A DNA stretch of 46,053 nucleotides from a virus. Position 1 is the first letter of the stretch, and each line of letters opens with the position of its first letter. The translations under genes and the position numbers were made by a program. The stretch covers positions 1 through 46,053 of the IMG/VR virus record IMGVR_UViG_3300005466_000014; one strand, 5' to 3'. The notes under the pieces were generated by a model that did not search any database, was not told where the DNA came from, and saw nothing but the letters and a program-made list of their open reading frames with translations. Below are positions 1-6,556 of the stretch, piece after piece.

Positions 1-70
1 ACGGCGACGGCGAGGCGGACGACAGCGCGACTCTTCAGGGGCGGCTGACGCGCATCGAGACGGAATCGCG
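1..70. repeat. Terminal direct repeat (copy 1 of 2)
   Basis: Bases 1-70 are identical to bases 45984-46053. The endolysin reading frame continues without a break when the end is joined to base 71. This marks a circular assembly or a circularly permuted genome, with the window cut inside one gene. A repeat of this length is more likely an assembly overlap than a physical phage end. Confidence 0.95.
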
Positions 71-164
71 GCTACAGGGCGAGAAAATCGACCGGATTCT
101 CGCCCTGATCGAGCCGGCGCCCCCGATCCCGCCGTCGGGCGTGGCCGGCCTTCCGCCTCGATAG
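1..164 (+). CDS. Putative endolysin-type hydrolase, C-terminal part
   Basis: This is the 3' end of the gene that starts at 45335. The frame reads through the 70-bp overlap and ends at TAG 162-164. The tail is charged and then proline-rich (GEKIDRIL, then EPAPPIPPSG). Joined across the junction the protein is 270 residues. Its likely hydrolase signature (HTNHAHFS) lies in the other piece. A hairpin and two small membrane proteins follow directly, which fits a lysis cassette. Confidence 0.75.
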   Translation, partial: GDGEADDSATLQGRLTRIETESRLQGEKIDRILALIEPAPPIPPSGVAGLPPR

Positions 165-171
165 ACTGACC

Positions 172-195
172 GGAGCGAGGATGCATTCTCGCTCC
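172..195 (+). terminator. Hairpin after the putative endolysin
   Basis: GGAGCGAG (172-179) and CTCGCTCC (188-195) form a perfect 8-bp stem with an 8-base loop, 7 bases after the endolysin stop. No T-run follows, so it may stabilise or attenuate mRNA rather than terminate fully. Confidence 0.5.
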
Positions 196-212
196 AGATT
201 GGTGGATCATGA

Positions 213-506
213 GTGATCGTGCGGCGCGATACCCGATCCGGCCGTCGGCGCCGGGGCCCCGGCGGATGGGTGGTCATCCGGGACCTCGGGACTTTCGTCC
301 TGAGCTGGGGAATAATCTATCTCCAGGCGCTCAGCGACCGCGAACCAAGCTGGGGGCTACTTCTCCTCGTAGGAGCGCTCCTGGGGGTCCCGGGAGCGGC
401 CGAGATCTGGCGCCGCGTCGCTGGGGACGAGTCTGGCTCTGGCTCTCCATCTTCCAGCTCGCCGCCCTCCTCATCTACATCATCTTCAGGTGAGGAGGGC
501 GAGTGA
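213..506 (+). CDS. Small membrane protein of the lysis cassette
   Basis: A 97-residue protein from a GTG start. After a basic N-terminus it has two hydrophobic stretches, around residues 20-38 and 46-62, then a Ser-rich acidic tail. This layout fits a holin or a membrane partner of the endolysin. Its stop overlaps the next start as GTGA (503-506), which supports this frame over the overlapping frame from ATG 209 that lacks the second span. No specific family was recognised. Confidence 0.65.
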   Translation: MIVRRDTRSGRRRRGPGGWVVIRDLGTFVLSWGIIYLQALSDREPSWGLLLLVGALLGVPGAAEIWRRVAGDESGSGSPSSSSPPSSSTSSSGEEGE

Positions 507-808
507 GGGAGGATGAGCACATTCGGCCGGCGTGGTGGCCGACCGCGGTCAGTGTGGGGTCATCGGTACTCTCCGCGATTCTGGCCACGACGCTGTGCCT
601 TACTGTGTCGGCCAGGAACGCCGAGCGTGGTCGAGAGGCGCGGCGCGAGCTTCAGGAACAGAACGCCAGGATCAAGAACTCCGTGTGCGGGATCGTTGTC
701 GCGCTTGACAACAATTACCGAGAGAACCCTCCCCCGAGCCAGCTCGGGCAAGACAATGCTCAGGATTTGAGAGAGTTGCGCGTGGTATTGGGTTGCCCGC
801 CTCCATGA
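503..808 (+). CDS. Small membrane-anchored protein
   Basis: A 101-residue protein from a GTG start that overlaps the previous stop by 4 bases, implying translational coupling. One membrane span lies near residues 14-34 (VSVGSSVLSAILATTLCLTV), followed by a charged helical stretch (ARNAERGREARRELQEQNAR) and a Pro-rich end. The shape resembles spanin-like or accessory lysis proteins, but no family signature was seen. It ends just before a degenerate copy of the recurrent promoter motif. Confidence 0.6.
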   Translation: MREDEHIRPAWWPTAVSVGSSVLSAILATTLCLTVSARNAERGREARRELQEQNARIKNSVCGIVVALDNNYRENPPPSQLGQDNAQDLRELRVVLGCPPP

Positions 809-822
809 GGTATAGTGGAGGT
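801..822 (+). promoter_or_regulatory. Degenerate promoter motif, probable leaderless start
   Basis: CCTCC...TATAGT(811-816)GGAGGT precedes ATG 823. The -10 box ends exactly 6 bases before the start codon, as at 3200-3212, so a transcript could begin at the A of ATG. CCTCCA and TGGAGG arms flank the -10 box, echoing the recurrent promoter/operator. Confidence 0.5.
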
Positions 823-1140
823 ATGAACATCGGAGACAAGGGCACCATTTCCCGCGGGCGCAACGCAGGCCAGACCGGCACCATCCTCGGCATCGACACC
901 GTGAACAACAAGTACTCCGTCCAGTGGGCAGACGGCGCGATCACCAACGTCAGCCAGAGCGCATTCAAGGAGCCCGAGGCCGCGACCGTCAAGGTCGCCG
1001 ACCTGATCGAGGCCCTGAACGAGGCCCGGCTGCCGGCCAACCACGAGGTGACCGGCCGCGTGCTGGACCACCTGAGCAAGCTCGACTCCACCATCCTGGA
1101 CGGCGTGCAGCTCGACCAGGCCGCCGGCGAGACCCACTGA
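823..1140 (+). CDS. Small protein with KOW/SH3-like N-terminus
   Basis: A 105-residue soluble protein. The first 45 residues (MNIGDKGTISRGRNAGQTGT, then YSVQWADGAITNVSQS) look like a KOW/SH3-type beta barrel; the rest is helical. ATG 823 was chosen over the upstream ATG 793 because the conserved-looking domain begins here and the -10 box ends 6 bases before it. A strong terminator follows. Function unknown. Confidence 0.65.
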   Translation: MNIGDKGTISRGRNAGQTGTILGIDTVNNKYSVQWADGAITNVSQSAFKEPEAATVKVADLIEALNEARLPANHEVTGRVLDHLSKLDSTILDGVQLDQAAGETH

Positions 1141-1160
1141 TCCATCCATCCGTCAGGTAC

Positions 1161-1190
1161 GGGCCCCGGGGACATCCCCGGGGCCCTTTT
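1161..1190 (+). terminator. Rho-independent terminator
   Basis: GGGCCCCGGGG (1161-1171) pairs with CCCCGGGGCCC (1176-1186) around a 4-base loop and is followed by TTTT. Confidence 0.85.
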
Positions 1191-1200
1191 AGGAGGAGAA

Positions 1201-1449
1201 ATGCCCAGCAACTACGGAAACAGCCCGATGAATTCGGGCCCGGAAGGTGACGGCAGCAAGAGCCTCGCCAAGGAGAGCAAGGTTGGCCTCGCCGTTTCAT
1301 TCGTGATGTTCGCGGCCATCCAGGGGCTCGTGGACTCGCTGAACCGGGTTGATCTAGACGGCCAGACTGGCTGGTGGGTGACCCTGGCAAATGCCGGTAT
1401 CGCCACCGTGATCGGTCTCGGCTCGGCCTGGCTGAAGAAGAACCGGTGA
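1201..1449 (+). CDS. Putative holin
   Basis: An 82-residue protein with a polar N-terminus, two membrane spans (about residues 29-43 and 58-77) and a basic end (LKKNR). Size, topology and place in the lysis region match class II holins, which open the inner membrane so the endolysin can reach the wall. An AGGAGGAG ribosome site lies just upstream of ATG 1201. The stop overlaps the next gene as GTGA. An antiholin role cannot be excluded because another small membrane protein lies at 213-506. Confidence 0.7.
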   Translation: MPSNYGNSPMNSGPEGDGSKSLAKESKVGLAVSFVMFAAIQGLVDSLNRVDLDGQTGWWVTLANAGIATVIGLGSAWLKKNR

Positions 1450-1904
1450 CTTTCACTGTCCGGAGCAACGAGCGCAAGAATGCCTTTGCTTCGATCACCA
1501 ATAACACGCCCGGCAATCCGCCCCCGCGCGTGGTGGCGGGGCAACTTCGATTGACGCTCGAACAAGGCGATATTGTCATTCTCGCGTCCACGGTAGAGAC
1601 TAGGGTGGATATGACGTATCCTACCCTGTCCGCTGACTTTCTGCGGTATACATTCAACAATCAGTACGTCGATCCGGAAAACCCCCTCTCGGACCTCGGC
1701 ATCATTGCCCGGCCAATGGGGGAGAACATCTGGAATGCGCCGCACTACCGGGTAAGTCCCCGACATGCCCACTTCGCGGCGCCGGCCTCTGGCGTCTACG
1801 TCTTCCAGCACGTGATCTACGGAATGTCGTCGGCATACACCGGCGACCCGGATGATGTGATCGACATCATCTACGTGGAGCAGTACGCAACCGTTCTCCG
1901 CTGA
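1446..1904 (+). CDS. Hypothetical protein at end of late operon
   Basis: A 152-residue protein from GTG 1446, which overlaps the holin stop by 4 bases; an in-frame upstream start at 1374 would overlap the holin by 76 bases and is less likely. The sequence is beta-rich (VVAGQLRLTLEQGDIVILAS, later SGVYVFQHVIYG), without Cys, signal peptide or membrane span. The HYR...VYVFQHV region resembles the jelly-roll style of small tail or fibre proteins such as that at 44801-45322, but similarity is weak. It is the last gene before a bidirectional terminator. Confidence 0.6.
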   Translation: MTFTVRSNERKNAFASITNNTPGNPPPRVVAGQLRLTLEQGDIVILASTVETRVDMTYPTLSADFLRYTFNNQYVDPENPLSDLGIIARPMGENIWNAPHYRVSPRHAHFAAPASGVYVFQHVIYGMSSAYTGDPDDVIDIIYVEQYATVLR

Positions 1905-1953
1905 AAAGAAGAATGGCCCCAGATCTTCATCGATCTGGGGCCATTCTTCTTTT
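1904..1953. terminator. Bidirectional terminator, 22-bp perfect stem
   Basis: Bases 1904-1925 pair perfectly with 1932-1953 around a 6-base loop. A-rich and T-rich ends make it effective on both strands. It separates the rightward late operon from the leftward genes at 1955-3023. Confidence 0.9.
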
Positions 1954-1954
1954 C

Positions 1955-2437
1955 TCACCATCGGCGAACAGTGACTTTGGTCGTGGTCTCTACGGTGACC
2001 TTCGAATGCCCGAGCCGCACCAGAAAGGCGAGGCCGGCAAGAACGGCCACGGTGAAGGCGACGAACGGTACCGTGGCCAGCGAGGTGAGCACCCACCAGA
2101 GCAGACCGAGGAAAGCACCCACCACGGAAGCGATACCGGCCGTCATCCATGCCCAGCGCGGGATACGCGGCGGGGTATCCGGCATGGCGATCCTGTGCAC
2201 GGGAAGTTGCCACTCGAAGTGCTTCTCCGACCACCGCGGGGGGCCGACGATCTGAATCTTGCCTTGCCCTTCGAGCATGCGCGCGTAACGCACCAACTCG
2301 TACCGCTTGTAGTAGGTGGCCGTGAGCACCTCGCGACCCTGGACGGGGTATATCTCGCCCCGATAGAGACGTTGCGTTAATTCTCCATGGGTCATCCGTG
2401 CGCGTGTCAATTCTCCATTGGTTAGATCCTTTCCCAC
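1955..2437 (-). CDS. Membrane protein with cytoplasmic N-terminal domain
   Basis: A 160-residue protein from GTG 2437, preceded by a GGGGG ribosome site; ATG 2395 is an alternative. About 95 polar residues (including YYKRYELVRYARMLEGQGK) come first, then two membrane spans (about 98-117 and 121-142) and a Thr/Val-rich tail. It overlaps the upstream gene by 16 bases and is the last gene of a three-gene leftward operon. Family unknown. Confidence 0.6.
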   Translation of the reverse strand: MGKDLTNGELTRARMTHGELTQRLYRGEIYPVQGREVLTATYYKRYELVRYARMLEGQGKIQIVGPPRWSEKHFEWQLPVHRIAMPDTPPRIPRWAWMTAGIASVVGAFLGLLWWVLTSLATVPFVAFTVAVLAGLAFLVRLGHSKVTVETTTKVTVRRW

Positions 2438-2922
2438 AGGTAGCCCCCAATCCCCGTAACGATCATGATAACCGCCGCGTATCGAATGATCAGATTTGTC
2501 AGCCGGATTCGAGCTACCCGAGCCCGGTACGTTGTCGGCGCGCTGTCGCGGACTCGCCGCTGAATTGCTTGTTCTGCCGGTCGAACCTTATCGCGCCGCG
2601 GATTCTTCTGCGTGTTGTAGCGAGGTCTGACGAGAAGGAGCATCAGGGTCTCAATAGGAAGAAGGATCCAGTCCCAGCCCATCCACCATGGAAGCTGCCA
2701 TTTCCAGCGATAGACCACAAGATCATGCCAGGGCTTCTCGATGCAGCCGCCATGCCGCCGACACTCGCCCTTGTGGCACAGCTCGCGAATATTCAGGTTT
2801 TTAGACTTGCCACCGTACCCCCACTCTGTGCGCCAGGGCTGAAGGTGCCGGCGCGTCCGGTAGAGGTAAATTCCCGGCCTCCTGCGCTTGCACGAGCGCA
2901 GCCACGCTGCAGGCGTCCTCAT
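2422..2922 (-). CDS. Cys/His-containing protein with terminal membrane span
   Basis: A 166-residue very basic protein. Residues 48-58 hold CHKGECRRHGGC, a possible metal site. A hydrophobic aromatic stretch (WWMGWDWILLPIETLMLLL) and a final span (YAAVIMIVTGIGGYLW) follow. Its ATG overlaps the stop of the 34-residue gene upstream as ATGA. No known family was recognised. Confidence 0.6.
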   Translation of the reverse strand: MRTPAAWLRSCKRRRPGIYLYRTRRHLQPWRTEWGYGGKSKNLNIRELCHKGECRRHGGCIEKPWHDLVVYRWKWQLPWWMGWDWILLPIETLMLLLVRPRYNTQKNPRRDKVRPAEQAIQRRVRDSAPTTYRARVARIRLTNLIIRYAAVIMIVTGIGGYLWERI

Positions 2923-3023
2923 TGGCCGGATGCCAACATATGGAGGCCGGCGACCAGTAGGCAGAAGCCGATCAGTATGGCGGTGCAGCCGAGCAGGTAG
3001 GTGACGAGTCGTAAGCCCCTCAT
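2919..3023 (-). CDS. 34-residue single-span membrane peptide
   Basis: The peptide begins MRGLRLVTYLLGCTAILIGF and ends HMLASGQ: one hydrophobic helix with a basic N-terminus. ATG is at 3023-3021 behind a GGGGAGAG ribosome site. The TGA stop overlaps the next gene as ATGA, which supports translation. It is the first gene after the leftward promoter near 3110. Confidence 0.6.
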   Translation of the reverse strand: MRGLRLVTYLLGCTAILIGFCLLVAGLHMLASGQ

Positions 3024-3103
3024 GTCCGAATCTCTCCCCTTAAAAGCGACTCGGCCGATACGGGGACTTGGTGTGTTGCCGTCAGCCCGTACCGGCCGAT
3101 GAT

Positions 3104-3126
3104 ACCTCCACTATTGCAGAGGTGTG
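3104..3126 (-). promoter_or_regulatory. Leftward copy of the recurrent promoter/operator
   Basis: Read on the minus strand this is CACCTCTGCAATAGTGGAGG, a variant of ACTCCTCTGCTATAGTTGAG. The -10 box is AATAGT (3115-3110). ACCTC and GAGGT arms 10 bases apart flank it. It would drive the genes from 3023 to 1955. Confidence 0.55.
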
Positions 3127-3132
3127 GATGAG

Positions 3133-3184
3133 ATGCAAGTGCAACTGAAATAATGCAAGTTGCACTTGAAGGTGCAACTTGCAT
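3133..3184. promoter_or_regulatory. Operator-like inverted repeats upstream of the FtsK/TraB gene
   Basis: ATGCAAGTTGCAC (3153-3165) and GTGCAACTTGCAT (3172-3184) are a perfect 13-bp inverted repeat with a 6-base spacer. A third related element, ATGCAAGTGCAACT, lies at 3133-3146. The right arm overlaps the expected -35 region of the promoter at 3200, which suggests binding by a repressor. Tra genes of actinobacterial plasmids are often repressed in this way; the regulator here is not identified. Confidence 0.6.
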
Positions 3185-3211
3185 ATTTTGCTGGTGCAGT
3201 ATAGTTGACCA
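3178..3211 (+). promoter_or_regulatory. Leaderless promoter of the FtsK/TraB-like gene
   Basis: The -10 box TATAGT (3200-3205) ends 6 bases before ATG 3212, so the mRNA probably starts at the start codon. A weak -35 (TTGCAT, 3179-3184) lies inside the operator arm. Confidence 0.55.
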
Positions 3212-5092
3212 ATGCCATCCATCCCGCGGATCGCCGCACGCTACTTCCTCACGGGAAGGCCAATCCTCAACAACGGAGACAATGCCACCTTCTTGCACGG
3301 CGCCACGATCGATTACCGCGCTCGGCCGTATATCACCCTTAGTCGGCCACGCTGGCAGCGTCTCGTGCGTCGACATGCCGCTATCACTGCGCCAGCGGCG
3401 CTCCTGCTGGCCGCACCCCTCACTCCCGTAGAGACATGGTGGGCGGGCGCTTATGAGGCCACGTTGGCGGCTGGGGCGGTCACCTGGGGCACGCGCCGGC
3501 TGATGCTCCAGGTCCGTGATCGGCAACGCTACCGCGAGTGGATCGATCCGGCGGCCAAGCGGCTGGCGCGCATCCTCAAGACGAATTACTCGCGCAAGCT
3601 CGGCCGTTCCTGGATTCACCTCCCGCGGGACTGGGGAACGGATCGCGCCGACGGCGAGCGCCAAAGCGCCATGATCTATCTTCCCCCGGGAACGGTGCTG
3701 TCTGCCAACATCAAGCGCTCGATCACGGAGAATGTCGGTGCGGCGCTGGGAATCCCCGCACCGATCTCCGCGGACTGGGCAGAGAACGGTGCGCGAGTCG
3801 AGCTGTTCGCCGCGCCGCTTCCGCCGAAGGAACTGAAGTTCTCCGAGATGCGGAAGGCTATCGAGGAATGCCCGGACGATGAGATCGTGCTCGGCCGCCG
3901 CGCCGGTGGGCACATCGTTCGCGTCAGTCTGGCCGAGGATGCGCCGCACATCGCTCTCTCGGGCGCGGCCGGCTCGGGTAAGAGCGTGCTTGTGCGCTTC
4001 ATCCTCTGGCAGCGCATCCTACGCGGCGATGGCATCTTCATCTTCGACCCGAAGCGCTTCAGCCACATGCGGTGGGCCGCTGGATTTTCCAAGGATCGCG
4101 TTCGGTACGCGGTCACCGATGTGGAGCTGCATGAGGGCTGGCTCGCCGTAGCCGAGGAGATGCGACGCCGGATCGGGTTGCCGCTCGATGAACTGGAGAA
4201 GCAGCGCCGCGTATGGCTGTGCGCTGAGGAAATCAATGCTCAGATCAAGATCCTCACGCGCTACTGGAAGGTGCGGCGCCAGGAGATCATGCGCCCCGCC
4301 CGCGCGCTGCTGGCCGACTGCGAGAAGGAGTGCGCGGGCTCGAAGGTCGAAGGGCTGGCACTGGCCATGGATCGAGGCCTCGATCTGGCCGAGCTCGATC
4401 CGCCGGCCATCTCGCCCGCCGTGGTGGCCATGCAGGAGAGCGTCTTCATGGGGCGCGAGCTGAAAATGCATGTGCTCGCCGCGGCACAGCGGCTGTCCGC
4501 CGGCGTCTTCGGCGGCGGCGGCGGCGACGTGCGCGAGAGCTTCCAGGGAGGCCGCCTCATGGCCAAATGGGACCGCAAGCTCTGGAAGATGCTGGCCGAC
4601 GGCATCCCCTACGTCGCGTGGCCAGGCGGACCGCGAGGCAACTGGGGTTTGGCCAAAGGCGACGAGTTCTTCATCCTCCGGGCGCCATGGATCGATGAGC
4701 GCGAGATGGCCATGGCCAGCCAGTTGGCCAGTCCCGTTCGCGGGCCGGTGCTCGGCCGGCAGATGGCCACTGGCCAGATTGAGGGGATGGCCAGTGGCCA
4801 GTCGGATGGCCAGTTGGCCAATGGCCAGAGGGCTGGCCAACTGGCCATCACGTCGGCCGTCACGCTGGCCATGGCCATCGACGAGTTGCCCGGCCAGTCG
4901 GGGCCGATGGCCCTCTCGCTGCGCGGCCTGCGCGACGCCGCGGCCAACGCCGCCGGCTTCCCGGCGCCGCTGGCCAAGCCGGACGGCCAGGAGTACGGCC
5001 TGCGCGAGGCCCGACTGTATGACCTCGGCGAGCTGAAGGAGTGGCGCGCGGGAGTGCTCGCCGCAGCCGGAAAAAACTCGAGGTCTGCTTAG
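3212..5092 (+). CDS. FtsK/SpoIIIE/TraB-like DNA-translocating ATPase
   Basis: A 626-residue protein. Two hydrophobic segments (about residues 56-70 and 78-92) suggest membrane anchoring. A P-loop ATPase domain carries Walker A GAAGSGKS at 251-258, followed by IFIFDPK, typical of the FtsK/HerA family, and an acidic Walker B-like WLCAEEI near 333-339. TraB-type proteins pump double-stranded DNA through the membrane in actinobacterial conjugation. The C-terminal 130 residues are biased (repeats of GQ, MAS and QLA) because the DNA there is packed with TGGCCA sites. The stop lies inside a perfect 50-bp palindrome. A convergent DUF2637-like membrane gene with the same DNA repeats is the likely partner. 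Translocase assignment is good; a role in transfer, exclusion or episomal maintenance is inference. Confidence 0.85.
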   Translation: MPSIPRIAARYFLTGRPILNNGDNATFLHGATIDYRARPYITLSRPRWQRLVRRHAAITAPAALLLAAPLTPVETWWAGAYEATLAAGAVTWGTRRLMLQVRDRQRYREWIDPAAKRLARILKTNYSRKLGRSWIHLPRDWGTDRADGERQSAMIYLPPGTVLSANIKRSITENVGAALGIPAPISADWAENGARVELFAAPLPPKELKFSEMRKAIEECPDDEIVLGRRAGGHIVRVSLAEDAPHIALSGAAGSGKSVLVRFILWQRILRGDGIFIFDPKRFSHMRWAAGFSKDRVRYAVTDVELHEGWLAVAEEMRRRIGLPLDELEKQRRVWLCAEEINAQIKILTRYWKVRRQEIMRPARALLADCEKECAGSKVEGLALAMDRGLDLAELDPPAISPAVVAMQESVFMGRELKMHVLAAAQRLSAGVFGGGGGDVRESFQGGRLMAKWDRKLWKMLADGIPYVAWPGGPRGNWGLAKGDEFFILRAPWIDEREMAMASQLASPVRGPVLGRQMATGQIEGMASGQSDGQLANGQRAGQLAITSAVTLAMAIDELPGQSGPMALSLRGLRDAAANAAGFPAPLAKPDGQEYGLREARLYDLGELKEWRAGVLAAAGKNSRSA

Positions 5093-5120
5093 GGTACCCT
5101 AAGCAGACCTCGAGTTTTTT
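5071..5120. terminator. Perfect 50-bp palindrome, bidirectional terminator
   Basis: Bases 5071-5095 and 5096-5120 are exact reverse complements with no spacer, running from A6 through CTCGAG and GGTACC to T6. The stop codon of the FtsK/TraB-like gene (5090-5092) lies inside. It would terminate transcription on both strands between the convergent genes and could extrude as a cruciform. Confidence 0.85.
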
Positions 5121-5311
5121 GACCGTCAAGGGCTCACCGGTAAGCGTCCTGAGCTGGGCAGAGGCGGGGTGCGACCGTTAACGGTAGGCTTCCCCTGGGC
5201 ATCGGACGGGCCCTCATCCAGCGGGGCTCTCGCGCGGGTTTCCTCCTTTCCCACGCGAGAGCCCCGCTGCCGTCTTCAAGATCTTTTGCTGCAGTCGAAG
5301 TGCGCCGGCTC
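5121..5311. other. Non-coding gap with a second hairpin
   Basis: No convincing gene was seen. AGCGGGGCTCTCGCG (5220-5234) pairs with CGCGAGAGCCCCGCT (5254-5268) around a 19-base loop, a 15-bp stem that may back up termination or form a structured RNA. Confidence 0.6.
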
Positions 5312-6145
5312 TCAGGCGCCCGGACGTACGGTGGTCCGCCAGCGTCGGACGACGCGCTCGCTCCTGCCGAAGTGCGCGGCGAGCAGGGTGTCGACGTCGG
5401 CCTTGGCCACCACGTACGGGTCCCAGGCCTGCAGCAGCGCACGGGCCGCGGCCGGCACCACCGGCTGAGGGCCGCTGGCACCGGGCTCGCGCCGGGGCAG
5501 GGGCGGCGGCGCCACCTGGCCGCGCTGCTCGGGTTTGGTCATCGTGGCCAACCAACGCTCGGCTTCCTGGCCGACGCCGGTGGCCAGATCCTCCGGCAGG
5601 GCGTCGCTGGCCATCCGCTCCTGGTACTGGCCAAGGGGCTGGGTGGCCACCGGGTCTGGCCAACTGGCCATGTCCGGCTCGGCCAGCTCGGCCACGTAGT
5701 CAACCGCCGACTGGCCACTGGCCACCGATTGGCCACTGGCCACCGATTGGCCACTGGCCACCGATTGGCCAATTCGGCCGGCCAGCTCGACCAGGCAGAT
5801 GCTGGCCACCACGATCAGACCGTCCACTGAGAAGGGGATGAGGTAGGGCGCGGCGCCGGCCTCGCCGTACCTCTGCGCCACGCCCACCATGTGCCAGTAG
5901 CTCACCCACGCGGCAATCCCGGCGATGGTCACCGTGGCCAGTACGCGGGCGATGGCCAGCCAGCGTTTATGGATCGGCACGCGCGAGATGAGTTCCACGG
6001 TGAGCAGCAGCGCGAGCGGAGGCCACGCCGCGATGGCCTGACTGATCGGGTTGTCGAGGGCGTGCAGGACGTTGGCGACCACGGACGCGGCCACGCCGAG
6101 AAACAGCACGCCGCGTACAGCCCAGCGAATACGGTGAAGATTCAT
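5312..6145 (-). CDS. DUF2637/SpdB-like membrane protein with C-terminal HTH
   Basis: A 277-residue protein from ATG 6145, behind GAGGAGG; a further in-frame ATG at 6163 lies in the promoter and was rejected. Four hydrophobic segments occupy roughly residues 9-27, 38-56, 65-84 and 103-120 (LIPFSVDGLIVVASICLVEL), the pattern of DUF2637 proteins of actinobacterial plasmids and phages. The middle is low complexity with three SVASGQ repeats, encoded by tandem TGGCCA units. The last 40 residues (VDTLLAAHFGRSERVVRRWR) look like a helix-turn-helix. A membrane protein that could bind DNA, convergent with the translocase, is a natural loading or channel partner. The family call is by pattern. Confidence 0.75.
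   Translation of the reverse strand: MNLHRIRWAVRGVLFLGVAASVVANVLHALDNPISQAIAAWPPLALLLTVELISRVPIHKRWLAIARVLATVTIAGIAAWVSYWHMVGVAQRYGEAGAAPYLIPFSVDGLIVVASICLVELAGRIGQSVASGQSVASGQSVASGQSAVDYVAELAEPDMASWPDPVATQPLGQYQERMASDALPEDLATGVGQEAERWLATMTKPEQRGQVAPPPLPRREPGASGPQPVVPAAARALLQAWDPYVVAKADVDTLLAAHFGRSERVVRRWRTTVRPGA
5712..5771. repeat. 18-bp tandem repeat, about three copies
   Basis: Unit TGGCCACTGGCCACCGAT is repeated head to tail, each unit holding two TGGCCA sites and encoding SVASGQ on the minus strand. It is the densest part of the TGGCCA cluster. Confidence 0.85.
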
Positions 6146-6158
6146 GTCTACCTCCTCT

Positions 6159-6178
6159 CTCAACTATAGCAGAGGAGT
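6159..6178 (-). promoter_or_regulatory. Recurrent promoter motif, leftward, for the DUF2637-like gene
   Basis: The minus strand reads ACTCCTCTGCTATAGTTGAG exactly, with -10 TATAGT at 6168-6163 and an extended TGC. The ribosome site GAGGAGG and ATG 6145 follow. Confidence 0.75.
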
Positions 6179-6194
6179 GAGAGCCGGAGCCAGA

Positions 6195-6213
6195 AAACTT
6201 TAATCTACAAGCA
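6195..6213 (+). repeat. 19-bp inverted repeat, left copy
   Basis: AAACTTTAATCTACAAGCA is repeated exactly in inverse at 6930-6948. The two copies bracket a 716-bp segment holding two promoters, two small genes and two terminators. The A+T-rich arms stand out from the GC-rich surroundings. Confidence 0.8.
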
Positions 6214-6254
6214 AACGTTTCCTAATTTCTCCCGGAAAATCTTGGTTGTGAGGG

Positions 6255-6288
6255 TTGCGGAGGTATCCACTCCTCTGCTATAGTTAAG
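6255..6288 (+). promoter_or_regulatory. Recurrent promoter motif, rightward, for gene 6324
   Basis: -35 TTGCGG (6255-6260), 18-base spacer, extended -10 TGC-TATAGT (-10 at 6279-6284). The core ACTCCTCTGCTATAGT begins at 6269. Confidence 0.75.
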
Positions 6289-6323
6289 GTATAAGCAAGA
6301 AGGAAACAACCAAGGAGGCAGAA

Positions 6324-6488
6324 ATGACCTATATGATCATCGTTAATCTGGAGAACGGAACGAACGCCCCCCTCACCGAAAAGATCACCGGCCAGACCGC
6401 AGACCAGGTCCGGGCACTGCGCGAGAGCTACCGAGCGAGCGCCCCGGAGGGATCCACCCTCACCACCGAAGTGACCAGGGAATACTGA
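6324..6488 (+). CDS. Small hypothetical protein, 54 residues
   Basis: Begins MTYMIIVNLENGTNAPLTEK and ends TEVTREY. ATG 6324 follows an AAGGAGG site at good spacing. It has its own promoter and a strong terminator (6497-6524), so it is a monocistronic unit. Short beta-rich start, no known motif. The gene lies between the 19-bp inverted repeats. Confidence 0.7.
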   Translation: MTYMIIVNLENGTNAPLTEKITGQTADQVRALRESYRASAPEGSTLTTEVTREY

Positions 6489-6496
6489 GGAAGATC

Positions 6497-6524
6497 AGAA
6501 AGGGCCCCCGCGGGGGCCCTTTCT
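6497..6524 (+). terminator. Rho-independent terminator
   Basis: A 28-base perfect palindrome, AGAAAGGGCCCCCG joined to its complement, ends in TTTCT directly after gene 6324. Confidence 0.85.
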
Positions 6525-6556
6525 TGGTTTATACCGAAAAATCTTGGTTGCAGAGG

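Larger units (their letters stand above)
4362..5958. repeat. Cluster of about 38 TGGCCA sites across two convergent genes
   Basis: Counted by hand: 20 copies between 4362 and 4976 and 18 between 5404 and 5958, densest at 4707-4877 and 5644-5771. Base composition predicts fewer than one. Copies fall in different codon frames (GTG-GCC-A, T-GGC-CA, TGG-CCA) and in genes on opposite strands, so selection appears to act on the DNA. The intergenic gap 5093-5311 holds none. Candidate recognition sites for the translocase or its DUF2637-like partner. Confidence 0.75.

Noticed and set aside
1-70. Physical cohesive or terminal-repeat ends
   Set aside because: The repeat lies inside one gene and its length suits an assembly overlap, so true packaging ends cannot be inferred.
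209-493. Alternative frame overlapping the small lysis-region membrane protein
   Set aside because: The 213-506 frame has two membrane spans and a GTGA junction with the next gene; this one has only a terminal span and a Pro/Arg-rich body.
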